Part shown: piece after piece, positions 43,338 through 52,024 of the stretch
How positions within the stretch are numbered: the stretch's first letter is position 1
Layout of the letters: each line of letters starts with the position of its first letter
Assembly: GCF_001022965.1 (NCBI RefSeq)
Contig: NZ_LECZ01000026.1
Location: 930,001-994,000, forward strand
Length of the DNA stretch: 64,000 nt
Direction of reading: 5' to 3'
From: Enterobacter genomosp. O
Lineage (GTDB): Bacteria; Pseudomonadota; Gammaproteobacteria; Enterobacterales; Enterobacteriaceae
The notes under the pieces: generated by a model
Databases searched by the model: none
What the model was told of the DNA's origin: nothing
Seen by the model: only the letters and a program-made list of their open reading frames with translations
Program-made: the position numbers and the translations under genes

Positions 43338-43859
43338 TTATGAGGTACGCCGGTTCCAGGGCATCACCTTGAGCAGCCGCGCCATGCCGCAAAAACCCGT
43401 CACACCCGCGAGCAGCAGCCCGGCCCCCACGAAACCGCTCAGCAGGAAAAAGCCGCTGGAGACGCTATAGCCCAGTACCACGCCGCAGAGAATGAGCAGC
43501 CCGGCGGCAATTTGCACCTGACGCATCAGCGGCAGCGGCTGGGATTTATCTTCGACGGTCTGTAGCCCGGCCTGCTTCCAGCCCTGAATGCCACCCTCGA
43601 CCACAAAAGCCTGAGCGGGCGCGGCAGCCTGTGCAAGGCGATCGGCATTCCCCGAGGTCCGGGCGCCGGACTGACAGTGAAAAATCACCGTTTCACCTGC
43701 GTGCGTTTTAAGCCCACCGGGCAGAGTATCCAGCGGCACGGACTGCGCGACGGGAATATGCTCGCGGGCGTACTCGTCGGCATCGCGGATATCAATCAGT
43801 TTTGCGCCTTCAGCGACGCGGGCGCTGGCCTGGCGCGGGGAAAGAAGAGGAAGTGACAT
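43338..43859 (-). CDS. ygaP: Membrane-anchored rhodanese YgaP
   Basis: 173-residue inner-membrane sulfurtransferase. Rhodanese domain (1-110) with catalytic cysteine in [13 protein letters not shown]; then two C-terminal membrane helices ([17 protein letters not shown] and [17 protein letters not shown]). Follows ygaV by nine bases. Confidence 0.96.
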   Translation of the reverse strand: MSLPLLSPRQASARVAEGAKLIDIRDADEYAREHIPVAQSVPLDTLPGGLKTHAGETVIFHCQSGARTSGNADRLAQAAAPAQAFVVEGGIQGWKQAGLQTVEDKSQPLPLMRQVQIAAGLLILCGVVLGYSVSSGFFLLSGFVGAGLLLAGVTGFCGMARLLKVMPWNRRTS

Positions 43860-43868
43860 GGCGGCTCC

Positions 43869-44168
43869 TTACGGGCAATAAAGGGTTTTCAGGGTGCTGA
43901 TAAGCTGATGCACCGCATCGTTTTTAATGAAATAAAGAATGCGCTGCGCGTCGCGGGTGCTGTCGATAAGGCCTTCCTCACGCATGCGCGCCAGGTGCTG
44001 CGACGTAGCGGACGCGCTAAGCCCCGTCGCACGCGCCAGTTCCCCCGCGCTGGTGCCGGGGGCACCGCACAGCGTGCAGAGGATCAGCAGCCGACGCGGG
44101 TTGCTCATTGCTTTTAAGAGTGCGGCGGCCTGCTCGGCGCTGGCCTGGAGTTGTTCAAGTTCAGTCAT
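43869..44168 (-). CDS. ygaV: ArsR-family sulfide-responsive repressor YgaV
   Basis: 99-residue winged-helix repressor. Recognition helix region TGLSASATSQHLARMREEGL and two cysteines, one in LLILCTLCGAPG, that in the family sense reactive sulfur. Controls ygaVP through the dyad just upstream. Confidence 0.95.
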   Translation of the reverse strand: MTELEQLQASAEQAAALLKAMSNPRRLLILCTLCGAPGTSAGELARATGLSASATSQHLARMREEGLIDSTRDAQRILYFIKNDAVHQLISTLKTLYCP

Positions 44169-44170
44169 GG

Positions 44171-44208
44171 TAGTTTAGTATTTGCTTAATTAAGTAAATG
44201 CTAAACTA
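44171..44208. promoter_or_regulatory. 38-bp YgaV operator dyad
   Basis: Arms TAGTTTAGTATTTGCTTAA / TTAAGTAAATGCTAAACTA match with two mismatches over 19 bp, centred at 44189/44190. It begins two bases from the ygaV ATG, where a bound repressor would block the operon. Confidence 0.85.
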
Positions 44209-44347
44209 ATCTAACGCTTTAAACCAGCGTCAAAAGCGTAAAAGAGGGTAAACGCGAGGTTAGGGACTGGTACAGACGGGTAAACGGGCTATGCTTAGAG
44301 AGTTCTCTTGATTATTTTCAATGGATTAGCTTGCACGGAGTTTTTAT

Positions 44348-44506
44348 ATGGGATTTTGGCGCATTGTTTTTACGATCCTCATACCGCCGCTGGGCGTGCT
44401 GTTGGGCAAAGGGTTTGGCTGGGCGTTTATTATCAACATTCTTCTGACGCTGCTGGGCTACTTCCCCGGCCTCATTCACGCGTTTTGGGTACAGAGCAAA
44501 AGCTAA
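44348..44506 (+). CDS. yqaE: Small membrane protein YqaE (Pmp3 family)
   Basis: 52-residue Pmp3/UPF0057 stress protein with two hydrophobic helices (residues 5-20 and 24-47). The signature IPPLGVLLGKGFGWAFIINI is present. It is too short for many ORF finders. The stop overlaps the yahB stop by four bases from the other side. Position next to ygaV matches E. coli; the genes that follow yqaE in E. coli (ygaU etc.) are absent. Confidence 0.95.
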   Translation: MGFWRIVFTILIPPLGVLLGKGFGWAFIINILLTLLGYFPGLIHAFWVQSKS

Positions 44507-45432
44507 GCGCGCCACAGTAAATCGCTATAGATATCGGTCAGCACGCCCGCTGGGCCAAACTGCTGTTTGATCCACCGCGTGACCTGACCGGTCGCGGCAT
44601 GCTGCGTGGCGAGCAGCATGCGCGAGTCCTGACGCGGGTTATTAATCCGCCGCGTCACCAGCAGCCCGTCTTCCACTGCATCGCGCGTCATATATTCCGG
44701 TAAAAAACCTATCCCTTCCCCCAGGATCTGGCACTGGCATTTGGTGTTAAAGTCCGGCACCAGAATGGCCTCCTGTCCGTGCAGCAGCCAGCCGACCTTC
44801 TTATTAATCGTGTGTGCGGTATCTTCAACCATGATGTTGGGGTACAGGCGCAGCTGGCTCTCCGCTATCGGTTCCGGGACGAAGGCCAGCGGGTGTTCAG
44901 GCGAAATGGCGAACACCCAGCGGATGGCGCCGATCTCGGTGTAATCAATCCCGCCGCCGTCGAGCAGCGTGTCCGGTGCGCCAATCGCGATATTGGCCTG
45001 GTTGTTGATGATGGAGTCCCAGACGCCGTTATACACCTCGGTAGTAACGGTGATCTGGCAGGTAGGAAACTGCTTTTTCAGCACCTGCAGCAGCCGCGCG
45101 GTATGGCGCGGGGTGTATAAAAGCTGATTGATACAGATGCGCACCCGCGCCTCAATGCCCTGAGAAATGGTATCTATGCCGCGCTTGATGGCATGGAAAT
45201 CATTCAGCAGGTCGGTCGCTTTGCGGTAAAAGTAAAACCCGGACTCGGTCAACTCAATGCTGCGCGTGTTGCGGACAAACAGCACCACGTCCAGCCCGGT
45301 TTCCATCCGCTTGATGGTGTAACTGATGGCCGAGGTAGTGACCCCAAGCTCGCTCGCCGCCTTGCTGAAGCTGCCGAAGCGTGCGGCGGTGGTAAAGGCC
45401 AGCAGGTTCTCTTCGGTAAAGATGGAATTCAT
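44503..45432 (-). CDS. yahB: LysR-family regulator YahB
   Basis: 309-residue LysR-type regulator; winged helix (5-64; GSFSKAASELGVTTSAISYTIKRM) and two-lobe sensor domain. Closest recognised relative is YahB, related to AllS of allantoin metabolism. ATG at 45432 with GGGAG upstream; the frame to 45453 lacks a ribosome site. It is divergent from yahD-yahJ and is the obvious regulator of that cluster. Confidence 0.92.
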   Translation of the reverse strand: MNSIFTEENLLAFTTAARFGSFSKAASELGVTTSAISYTIKRMETGLDVVLFVRNTRSIELTESGFYFYRKATDLLNDFHAIKRGIDTISQGIEARVRICINQLLYTPRHTARLLQVLKKQFPTCQITVTTEVYNGVWDSIINNQANIAIGAPDTLLDGGGIDYTEIGAIRWVFAISPEHPLAFVPEPIAESQLRLYPNIMVEDTAHTINKKVGWLLHGQEAILVPDFNTKCQCQILGEGIGFLPEYMTRDAVEDGLLVTRRINNPRQDSRMLLATQHAATGQVTRWIKQQFGPAGVLTDIYSDLLWRA

Positions 45433-45753
45433 ATCGCTGCTCCCGTAAGCCATCAGTTTTGAACATATTTTAACAGCACCGTTACAATGCGCTTGATGTC
45501 GATCACAGTTCTGACGTTTAACGCCAGGCCGCGCGACATAAGGCTTTGTCAGACATAAGCAGAATGCAGCCTTGCGTGTTTAAAAGCCCCAAAACATAAG
45601 AAAAAGGTTGTACGGCCGCACGTTTTAGCTGAACTGTTGAATTTAACTCAACAATGAATTGACTGTCGATGAATCATTTTTAAGCGGATTCTTTTATGAC
45701 CAGGCTGTTGCTATTCTCAGGTCAATAGAAATAAAAAACATCGGAGTCTGAAT
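45433..45753. other. 321-bp divergent regulatory region of the yah cluster
   Basis: Non-coding. A CRP-like CTTGA-N6-TCACA (45492-45507) lies near yahB. ACATAAGgc-type short repeats around 45537-45560 and 45596 could be part of the LysR operator. Ends in the yahD ribosome site ATCGGAGTC. Confidence 0.45.
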
Positions 45754-46359
45754 ATGTCTGAAACTGAACTCGTTACTGAATTTCTGCTGGCGGCAGAAGA
45801 GGGCAATAGCGATGCGCTAAAAGCCTGCCTGGAGAGAGGCGTGGATATTAACGCCACCAACCGCCAGAAAAGAACGGCGGTTATTATTGCCAGCCTGAAA
45901 AAGCATTATTCCTGCGTGGCGCTATTAATTGCCGCCGGCGCGGATATTGATAAACAGGACCAGACCTGCTTTAACCCCTTCCTGATTAGCTGCCTGACCA
46001 ACGATATTACCCTGCTGCGCCTCGTGCTTCCGGCAAACCCGGATCTTGAACGCCTGACGCGCTTTGGCGGCGTGGGCATTACGCCTGCCAGTGAAAAAGG
46101 GCACGTGGAGATCGTGCGCGAGCTGCTGGAAAAAACCGACATTAACGTCAATCACACCAACTTTGTCGGCTGGACGCCGCTGCTGGAAGCCATTGTGTTA
46201 AACGACGGCGGTGCAAAACAGCAGGAAATTGTGAAGCTGCTGCTGGAGCACGGGGCGAACCCGCACATGACCGATAAATACGGCAAAACCCCGCTCGAAC
46301 TGGCGCGGGAAAAAGGCTTCGATGCGATAGCCGACCTGCTGCTGGCGGCGGGCGCGTAA
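45754..46359 (+). CDS. yahD: Ankyrin repeat protein YahD
   Basis: 201-residue protein of five to six ankyrin repeats, e.g. GNSDALKACLERGVDINATN and KTPLELAREKGFDAIADLLL. No signal peptide, so cytoplasmic. It likely scaffolds or regulates the enzymes encoded downstream; ankyrin repeats bind proteins rather than catalyse. Orthologous to E. coli YahD by order and sequence. Confidence 0.92.
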   Translation: MSETELVTEFLLAAEEGNSDALKACLERGVDINATNRQKRTAVIIASLKKHYSCVALLIAAGADIDKQDQTCFNPFLISCLTNDITLLRLVLPANPDLERLTRFGGVGITPASEKGHVEIVRELLEKTDINVNHTNFVGWTPLLEAIVLNDGGAKQQEIVKLLLEHGANPHMTDKYGKTPLELAREKGFDAIADLLLAAGA

Positions 46360-46466
46360 AGCAATCGGCCAGCCGCGTCCGGCTGGCCGTTAATTTAAAA
46401 AGCATTTTTACCGACGTGCATTTTGCACGACGGCGGCCCCCTTTTATCCGCATCCAGGAGAAAATA

Positions 46467-48008
46467 ATGCCAACGAAAATCGTGATTAAAAAGAACACCT
46501 ATTTTGACTCCGTCTCATTAATGTCCGTTTCCACCAAAGCCAATAAATTACCGGGCGTCGAGCAGGCCTTTGTGGCGATGGCGACGGAAATGAATAAAGG
46601 CGTCTTAAAAAACCTCGGGCTATTAACGCCGGAATTAAACGAGGCTAAAAACGGCGACCTGATGATCGTGATTAAAGGCGACGCGGCCAATGATGAAACC
46701 CTGGCCGCTATTGAGGCGCTGTTCACCCGTAAAGAGAGCGCGGGCTCCCATGAAGCGCGCTACGCCACGATTGCCAGCGCCAAAAATCATCGTCCTGACG
46801 CAAACCTCGCGGTCATTTCGGTGAACGGTACCTTCGCCGCGCGCGAAGCGCGTCAGGCGCTGGAAAACGACCTTAACGTGATGCTCTTCTCCGACAACGT
46901 GTCGCTCGACGACGAGCTGGCGCTGAAGCAGCTCGCGCACAAGAAAGGGCTGCTGATGATGGGGCCGGACTGCGGCACCGCCATTATCAACGGCGCGGGG
47001 CTGTGCTTCGCCAACGCGGTGCGCCGCGGGCCGATTGGCATCGTCGGCGCATCGGGCACCGGCAGCCAGGAGCTGAGCGTTCGCATCCATGAGTTCGGCG
47101 GCGGCGTATCGCAGCTAATTGGCACCGGCGGGCGCGATCTCAGCGAGAAAATTGGCGGCCTGATGATGCTGGACGCCATCGACATGCTGGAAGCCGACGA
47201 GGTGACCCAGGTCATTGCACTTATCTCCAAGCCGCCTGCGCCCGCCGTTGCCGATAAAGTGCTGGCCCGCGCGCGCGCTTGCCGCAAGCCCGTTGTCGTT
47301 TGCTTCCTCGGCCGCAGCGAACCGCCGGCGGATGAAGACGGCCTGCAATTCGCGCGCGGCACCAAAGAGGCTGCGCTGAAGGCCGTCCTGCTTACCGGAA
47401 TCAAAAAAGAGTCCCTGGACCTGCACCCGCTCAACTGGCCATTGATTGAAGAGGTGCGCGCCCGCCTGACCCCGCAGCAGAAGTACATTCGCGGCCTGTT
47501 CTGCGGTGGCACGCTGTGCGACGAGGCGATGTTCGCAGCACTGGAGAAGTTCGACAACGTTTACAGCAACATCCAGCCGGATCCGGCTAAGCGCCTGAAA
47601 GACATCAGCGTCAGTAAAGCCCATACCTTCCTCGACTTTGGCGATGATGACTTCACCAACGGCAAGCCGCACCCGATGATCGACCCGACCAACCGCATCA
47701 GCCGCCTGCTGCAGGAGGCCCGCGACCCGGAGGTCGGGGTGATTGTGATGGACTTCGTGCTGGGCTTTGGCGCGCACGAGGACCCTGTAGGGGTGATGCT
47801 CGACGCCATCAAAGAGGCGCAGGCGATTGCGAAAGCCGATAACCGTCCGCTGGAGATCCTCGGCTACGTGCTCGGCACCGACCAGGATCCGCAGCCGCTG
47901 GCGCAGCAGTGTCAGCTGCTCACCGACGCCGGCGTGATTTGGGCCAGCAGCAGCACCAACACCGGATTACTGGCTCGTGAATTTGTCTGCAAAGGGGAGA
48001 AAGCATAA
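46467..48008 (+). CDS. yahF: FdrA-family protein YahF (carbamoyltransferase-like subunit)
   Basis: 513-residue FdrA/acyl-CoA-synthetase-like protein. Two nucleotide/CoA-binding-type Rossmann parts: GIVGASGTGSQELSVRI followed by GVSQLIGTGGRDLSEKIGG, and a second half with CGGTLCDEAMFAAL and DPTNRISRLLQEARDPEVGV. Homologues FdrA(AllF)/AllG act together as oxamate carbamoyltransferase in allantoin breakdown; YahF is inferred to play the same part on another carbamoyl donor. ATG at 46467 with CAGGAG. Overlaps yahG by one base (TAATG). Confidence 0.92.
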   Translation: MPTKIVIKKNTYFDSVSLMSVSTKANKLPGVEQAFVAMATEMNKGVLKNLGLLTPELNEAKNGDLMIVIKGDAANDETLAAIEALFTRKESAGSHEARYATIASAKNHRPDANLAVISVNGTFAAREARQALENDLNVMLFSDNVSLDDELALKQLAHKKGLLMMGPDCGTAIINGAGLCFANAVRRGPIGIVGASGTGSQELSVRIHEFGGGVSQLIGTGGRDLSEKIGGLMMLDAIDMLEADEVTQVIALISKPPAPAVADKVLARARACRKPVVVCFLGRSEPPADEDGLQFARGTKEAALKAVLLTGIKKESLDLHPLNWPLIEEVRARLTPQQKYIRGLFCGGTLCDEAMFAALEKFDNVYSNIQPDPAKRLKDISVSKAHTFLDFGDDDFTNGKPHPMIDPTNRISRLLQEARDPEVGVIVMDFVLGFGAHEDPVGVMLDAIKEAQAIAKADNRPLEILGYVLGTDQDPQPLAQQCQLLTDAGVIWASSSTNTGLLAREFVCKGEKA

Positions 48009-49423
48009 TGACGACCTTATTTAACCAGCCGCTGAACGTGATTAACGTCGGCATTGCAATGTTCAGCGACGATCTCAAAAAGCAGCACGTTCCCGCCACC
48101 CAGCTCGACTGGACGCCGCCGGGGCAGGGCAATATGCAGGTCGTTGGGGCGCTCGACCAGCTGGCCGAAAAACCGCTGGCGGAGAAAATCGCCGCCGCCA
48201 ACCAAATCGCCCTTGAGCGCATTATTCAGTCTCATCCGGTGCTGGTGGGCTATGACCAGGCCATCAACGTTGTGCCGGGGATGACCCGCACCACCATTCT
48301 GCACGCCGGTCCGCCCGTCTCCTGGGAAAACATGTGCGGGGCGATGAAGGGCGCGGTCACCGGGGCGCTGGTGTTCGAAGGGCTGGCGACGGATCTGGAG
48401 GACGCGGCCAGGCTGGCGGCTTCAGGCGACATCACCTTCTCGCCGTGCCACGAGCACGACTGCGTGGGCTCCATGGCGGGCGTCACCTCCGCGTCGATGT
48501 TCATGCATATCGTTGAGAACAAAACCTACGGCAACCGCGCGTTCACCAACCTCAGCGAGCAGATGGCGAAGATCCTGCGCATGGGCGCCAACGACCAGAG
48601 CGTTATCGACCGTCTGAACTGGATGCGCGACGTGCTCGGCCCGATGCTGCGCGACGCCATGAAGATTATCGGCGAAATCGACCTGCGCCTGATGCTGGCG
48701 CAGGCGCTGCACATGGGCGACGAGTGCCACAACCGCAACAACGCGGGCACCACGCTGCTGATCCAGGCGCTGACGCCGGGGCTGATCCAAGCGGGCTATC
48801 CGGTGGAACAGCAGCGCGAGGTATTCGAGTTTGTCGCCAGCAGCGACTACTTCTCCGGCCCGACGTGGATGGCGATGTGTAAGGCCGCGCTGGACGCCGC
48901 CCACGGCATTGAGTACAGCACCGTCGTCACCACCATGGCGCGCAACGGCTACGAGTTTGGCCTGCGCATCTCCGGCCTGCCGGGACAGTGGTTCACCGGC
49001 CCGGCGCAGCAGGTGATTGGCCCGATGTTCGCAGGCTATAAGCCGGAAGACTCCGGGCTGGACATAGGCGACAGCGCGATTACCGAAACCTACGGCATCG
49101 GCGGCTTTGCGATGGCAACGGCCCCGGCAATTGTTGCCCTGGTGGGCGGCACGGTAGAGGAGGCCATCGACTTCTCCCGCCAGATGCGCGAAATCACCCT
49201 CGGCGAAAACCCGAACGTCACTATTCCGCTGCTCTCGTTTATGGGGATCCCGACCGCCATCGACATCACCAAAGTCGCCGGCACCGGCATTCTGCCGGTC
49301 ATCAATACCGCCATTGCCCATAAAGATGCGGGCATCGGCATGATTGGGGCGGGCATCGTTCACCCGCCGTTTAGCTGTTTTGAAAAGGCGCTGTTGACCT
49401 TCCGCGATCGCTACTTTTTATAA
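48008..49423 (+). CDS. yahG: DUF1116 protein YahG (carbamoyltransferase-like subunit)
   Basis: 471-residue DUF1116 protein. Conserved segments: HAGPPVSWENMCGAMKGA, FSPCHEHDCVGSMAGVTS and GDECHNRNNAGT, with His/Cys/Asp residues fit for catalysis or metal. DUF1116 partners FdrA-type proteins; its allantoin-pathway homologue is AllG (YlbE). Translationally coupled to yahF. Confidence 0.92.
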   Translation: MTTLFNQPLNVINVGIAMFSDDLKKQHVPATQLDWTPPGQGNMQVVGALDQLAEKPLAEKIAAANQIALERIIQSHPVLVGYDQAINVVPGMTRTTILHAGPPVSWENMCGAMKGAVTGALVFEGLATDLEDAARLAASGDITFSPCHEHDCVGSMAGVTSASMFMHIVENKTYGNRAFTNLSEQMAKILRMGANDQSVIDRLNWMRDVLGPMLRDAMKIIGEIDLRLMLAQALHMGDECHNRNNAGTTLLIQALTPGLIQAGYPVEQQREVFEFVASSDYFSGPTWMAMCKAALDAAHGIEYSTVVTTMARNGYEFGLRISGLPGQWFTGPAQQVIGPMFAGYKPEDSGLDIGDSAITETYGIGGFAMATAPAIVALVGGTVEEAIDFSRQMREITLGENPNVTIPLLSFMGIPTAIDITKVAGTGILPVINTAIAHKDAGIGMIGAGIVHPPFSCFEKALLTFRDRYFL

Positions 49424-49434
49424 GGCAAGCATCC

Positions 49435-50979
49435 ATGAAAAACATGAAACTGGAGTGGAAAAGAGGTGACTGGGCAGCCTATTTCGGGTTGATGACCAAC
49501 AACCTGACCAATTTGCTGACCATGATGGGGCTGCTCATTTTTGTCGTCGGCATCCCGAAGGAGATTGTTTATGGACGCATCGCGCCGGCCTTCGGGCTGG
49601 CGGTGCTGGCCGCGAGTATTTGCTACGCGTGGTTCGGCATGCAGATGGCGCGCCAGACCGGGCGCACGGACGTTACCGCGCTGCCGTCCGGCCCCAGCGC
49701 GCCGTCGATATTTACCGTGACCTTCCTGGTGCTGATGCCGGTGTATCAGCAAACGGGTGATGCGGAGTTCGCCATTCAGATTGGCCTGGTGTGGTGCTTT
49801 GTTGAGGCGATGATCCTGGCGGGCGGTTCGTTTTTAGGGGAAACCATCCGCAAGATGATCCCGCGCACGGTGCTGCTGTCGTGCCTGTCCGGCCTGGGCC
49901 TGCTGCTGCTGGCGATGAACCCGATGCTGCAGGCGTTCGAAGCGCCCACCGTGTCCTTTATCGTGCTGCTGCTGATCTTCATTAACTGGTTCGGTAAAAA
50001 GCCGATTTTCGCCAGAATTCCCACCGGTCTGCTGCTGCTGGTTGCCGGCACGGCCCTGGCGTGGATCTCCGGCCTGCAAAGTCCGGAAGCCATCAAAGCC
50101 TCGATGTCGTCGTTCGGCTTTAACCCGCCGCAGCTGCACGTGGACGGTTTCCTGCAGGGGCTGCCGCACGCGCTGCCGTATCTTGCCTCGGCGGTTCCGC
50201 TGGGCCTGGCAAACTACATCTTTGACCTGGAGAACATCGAAAGCGCCCACGCGGCGGGAGATGCCTACCCGACGCGCAAGGTGATGCTGGCGAACGGTCT
50301 GGCCTCCATGCTCGGCTGCCTGATGGGCAACCCGTTCCCGGTGACGGTCTACGTCGGCCACCCGGGCTGGAAAGCGATGGGCGCGAGCATCGGCTATACG
50401 CTGGCCTCTGGCGTGACCATGTTCATCGTGCCGCTGTTCGGGCTGGGGGCGTTTATGCTCGCCATCATTCCGATGACCGCCATCGTGCCGATTCTGGTGT
50501 TTATCGGCGTCGTCACCGCCAACCAGGTGGTGAGGGAAACGCCCAAAGTGGAGGTGCCCGTTATCTTCATCTGCCTGTTCCCGTGGATCGCCAACTGGGC
50601 GCTAACCATGATGAACAGCGTGATGGGCGCGGCGGGCACCAGCGCGGCGAAAATCGGCACCGACGTGCTGCACAGCAAAGGGATCTACTACGAAGGGTTG
50701 ATGCATCTTGGCAACGGCGCGCCGCTCGCCAGCATGCTGTGGGGCTGTATCGCCATCTTTGCCATCATCAACAAGCCGCTGCGGGGCGCGATTGCCGCTG
50801 CCGTTGGGGCGCTTCTGGCGCTGTTTGGCGTAATCCACGCTCCGGTGGTGGGCTTTGCCGAAGGCAGTTCGCTGATGTTCGTGACGGCGTATCTGATGAT
50901 GGGCGGCATGTTTGTGGTGAAGCATGTTCTCGACAGCCGGGAAGTGGCGAGCGCTGCGTCACCGGTTTCTGAATCCTGA
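49435..50979 (+). CDS. NCS2/AzgA-like nucleobase permease
   Basis: 514-residue transporter with 12-14 hydrophobic segments. Features fitting the nucleobase-cation symporter-2 fold: TDVTALPSGPSAPSIFTVTF near 80-100, AVPLGLANYIFDLENIES and the glycine/proline-rich GNPFPVTVYVGHPGWKAMGA. It lies between yahG and yahI; as I recall the E. coli yah cluster has no permease at this point. The likely cargo is the ring compound processed by YahJ. Substrate unknown. Confidence 0.8.
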   Translation: MKNMKLEWKRGDWAAYFGLMTNNLTNLLTMMGLLIFVVGIPKEIVYGRIAPAFGLAVLAASICYAWFGMQMARQTGRTDVTALPSGPSAPSIFTVTFLVLMPVYQQTGDAEFAIQIGLVWCFVEAMILAGGSFLGETIRKMIPRTVLLSCLSGLGLLLLAMNPMLQAFEAPTVSFIVLLLIFINWFGKKPIFARIPTGLLLLVAGTALAWISGLQSPEAIKASMSSFGFNPPQLHVDGFLQGLPHALPYLASAVPLGLANYIFDLENIESAHAAGDAYPTRKVMLANGLASMLGCLMGNPFPVTVYVGHPGWKAMGASIGYTLASGVTMFIVPLFGLGAFMLAIIPMTAIVPILVFIGVVTANQVVRETPKVEVPVIFICLFPWIANWALTMMNSVMGAAGTSAAKIGTDVLHSKGIYYEGLMHLGNGAPLASMLWGCIAIFAIINKPLRGAIAAAVGALLALFGVIHAPVVGFAEGSSLMFVTAYLMMGGMFVVKHVLDSREVASAASPVSES

Positions 50980-50990
50980 TAATGCCTGAT

Positions 50991-51037
50991 GCCCTCACCC
51001 TAACCCTCTCCCTGTGGGAGAGGGCCGGGGTGAGGGC
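50991..51037. repeat. Intergenic palindromic repeat, copy 7
   Basis: gccctcaccc taaccctctccc tgt gggagaggg ccggggtgagggc: full double-arm form inside the yah operon between permease and yahI. Confidence 0.85.
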
Positions 51038-51066
51038 ACCAGACCGCACCTTTTAAAGGAACCTGT

Positions 51067-52023
51067 ATGAAAGAGCTTATGGTCGTCGCCATCGGCGGCA
51101 ACAGCATTATCAAAGACAACGCCAGCCAGTCGGTTGAACATCAGGCGCAGGCGGTTAAAGCGGTGGCAGAGTCGGTGCTGGAGATGCTGGCATCCGACTA
51201 TGACATTGTGCTCACGCACGGCAACGGCCCCCAGGTCGGGCTGGATCTGCGCCGCGCCGAAATCGCCCACGAACGGGAAGGGCTACCGCTGACGCCGCTG
51301 GCAAACTGCGTGGCGGACACCCAGGGCGGGATCGGCTACCTGATCCAGCAGGCGCTGAACAACCGCCTGGCCGCGCGCGGGGAGCAAAAAGCGGTCACGG
51401 TCGTCACGCAGGTTGAGGTGGATAAAAACGATCCCGGTTTCATAAACCCGACAAAACCCATCGGCGCCTTCTTCAGCGAGGCGCAGCGCGATGAGCTACA
51501 AATCGCCCACCCGGACTGGCGTTTCGTAGAAGACTCCGGTCGGGGCTATCGCCGCGTGGTGGCCTCACCCCAGCCGCTGCGGATTGTCGAATCGGAGGCC
51601 ATCAAAACCCTGACGCAAAAAGGCTTTGTGGTGATCGGCGCGGGCGGCGGCGGGATCCCCGTTGTGCGCTCGGCGCAGGGCGATTACCAGAGCGTCGATG
51701 CGGTGATTGATAAAGATCTCTCCACCGCGCTGCTGGCGCGCGAGATCCGCGCCGACGTGCTGGTGATCACCACCGGGGTGGAGAGGGTGTGCGTCAACTT
51801 CGGCAAGCCGAACCAGCAGGCGCTGGACACCGTAACCGTGGCGCAGATGGCGCGCTACATGGAAGAGGGCCATTTCCCGGCGGGCAGCATGCTGCCCAAA
51901 ATCGTCGCCTCGCTGGAGTTTTTACACCACGGCGGCAAGCGCGTGATTATCACCTCGCCGGACTGCCTGCCCGCGGCGCTGCGCGGGGAAACCGGTACCC
52001 ATATTGTTAATGAAGGAAGATAA
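51067..52023 (+). CDS. yahI: Carbamate kinase YahI
   Basis: 318-residue carbamate kinase that makes ATP from carbamoyl phosphate (or the reverse). Motifs: VVAIGGNSIIKDN (6-18), THGNGPQVGLDLRR, GAGGGGIPVV and EEGHFPAGSMLPKI. AAAGGAACC ribosome site. Its presence beside YahFG implies carbamoyl phosphate as a pathway product. Confidence 0.95.
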   Translation: MKELMVVAIGGNSIIKDNASQSVEHQAQAVKAVAESVLEMLASDYDIVLTHGNGPQVGLDLRRAEIAHEREGLPLTPLANCVADTQGGIGYLIQQALNNRLAARGEQKAVTVVTQVEVDKNDPGFINPTKPIGAFFSEAQRDELQIAHPDWRFVEDSGRGYRRVVASPQPLRIVESEAIKTLTQKGFVVIGAGGGGIPVVRSAQGDYQSVDAVIDKDLSTALLAREIRADVLVITTGVERVCVNFGKPNQQALDTVTVAQMARYMEEGHFPAGSMLPKIVASLEFLHHGGKRVIITSPDCLPAALRGETGTHIVNEGR

Positions 52024-52024
52024 G

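Noticed and set aside
48422..49363. 313-codon frame antisense to yahG
   Set aside because: No ribosome site, no domain, and it mirrors the conserved DUF1116 gene.
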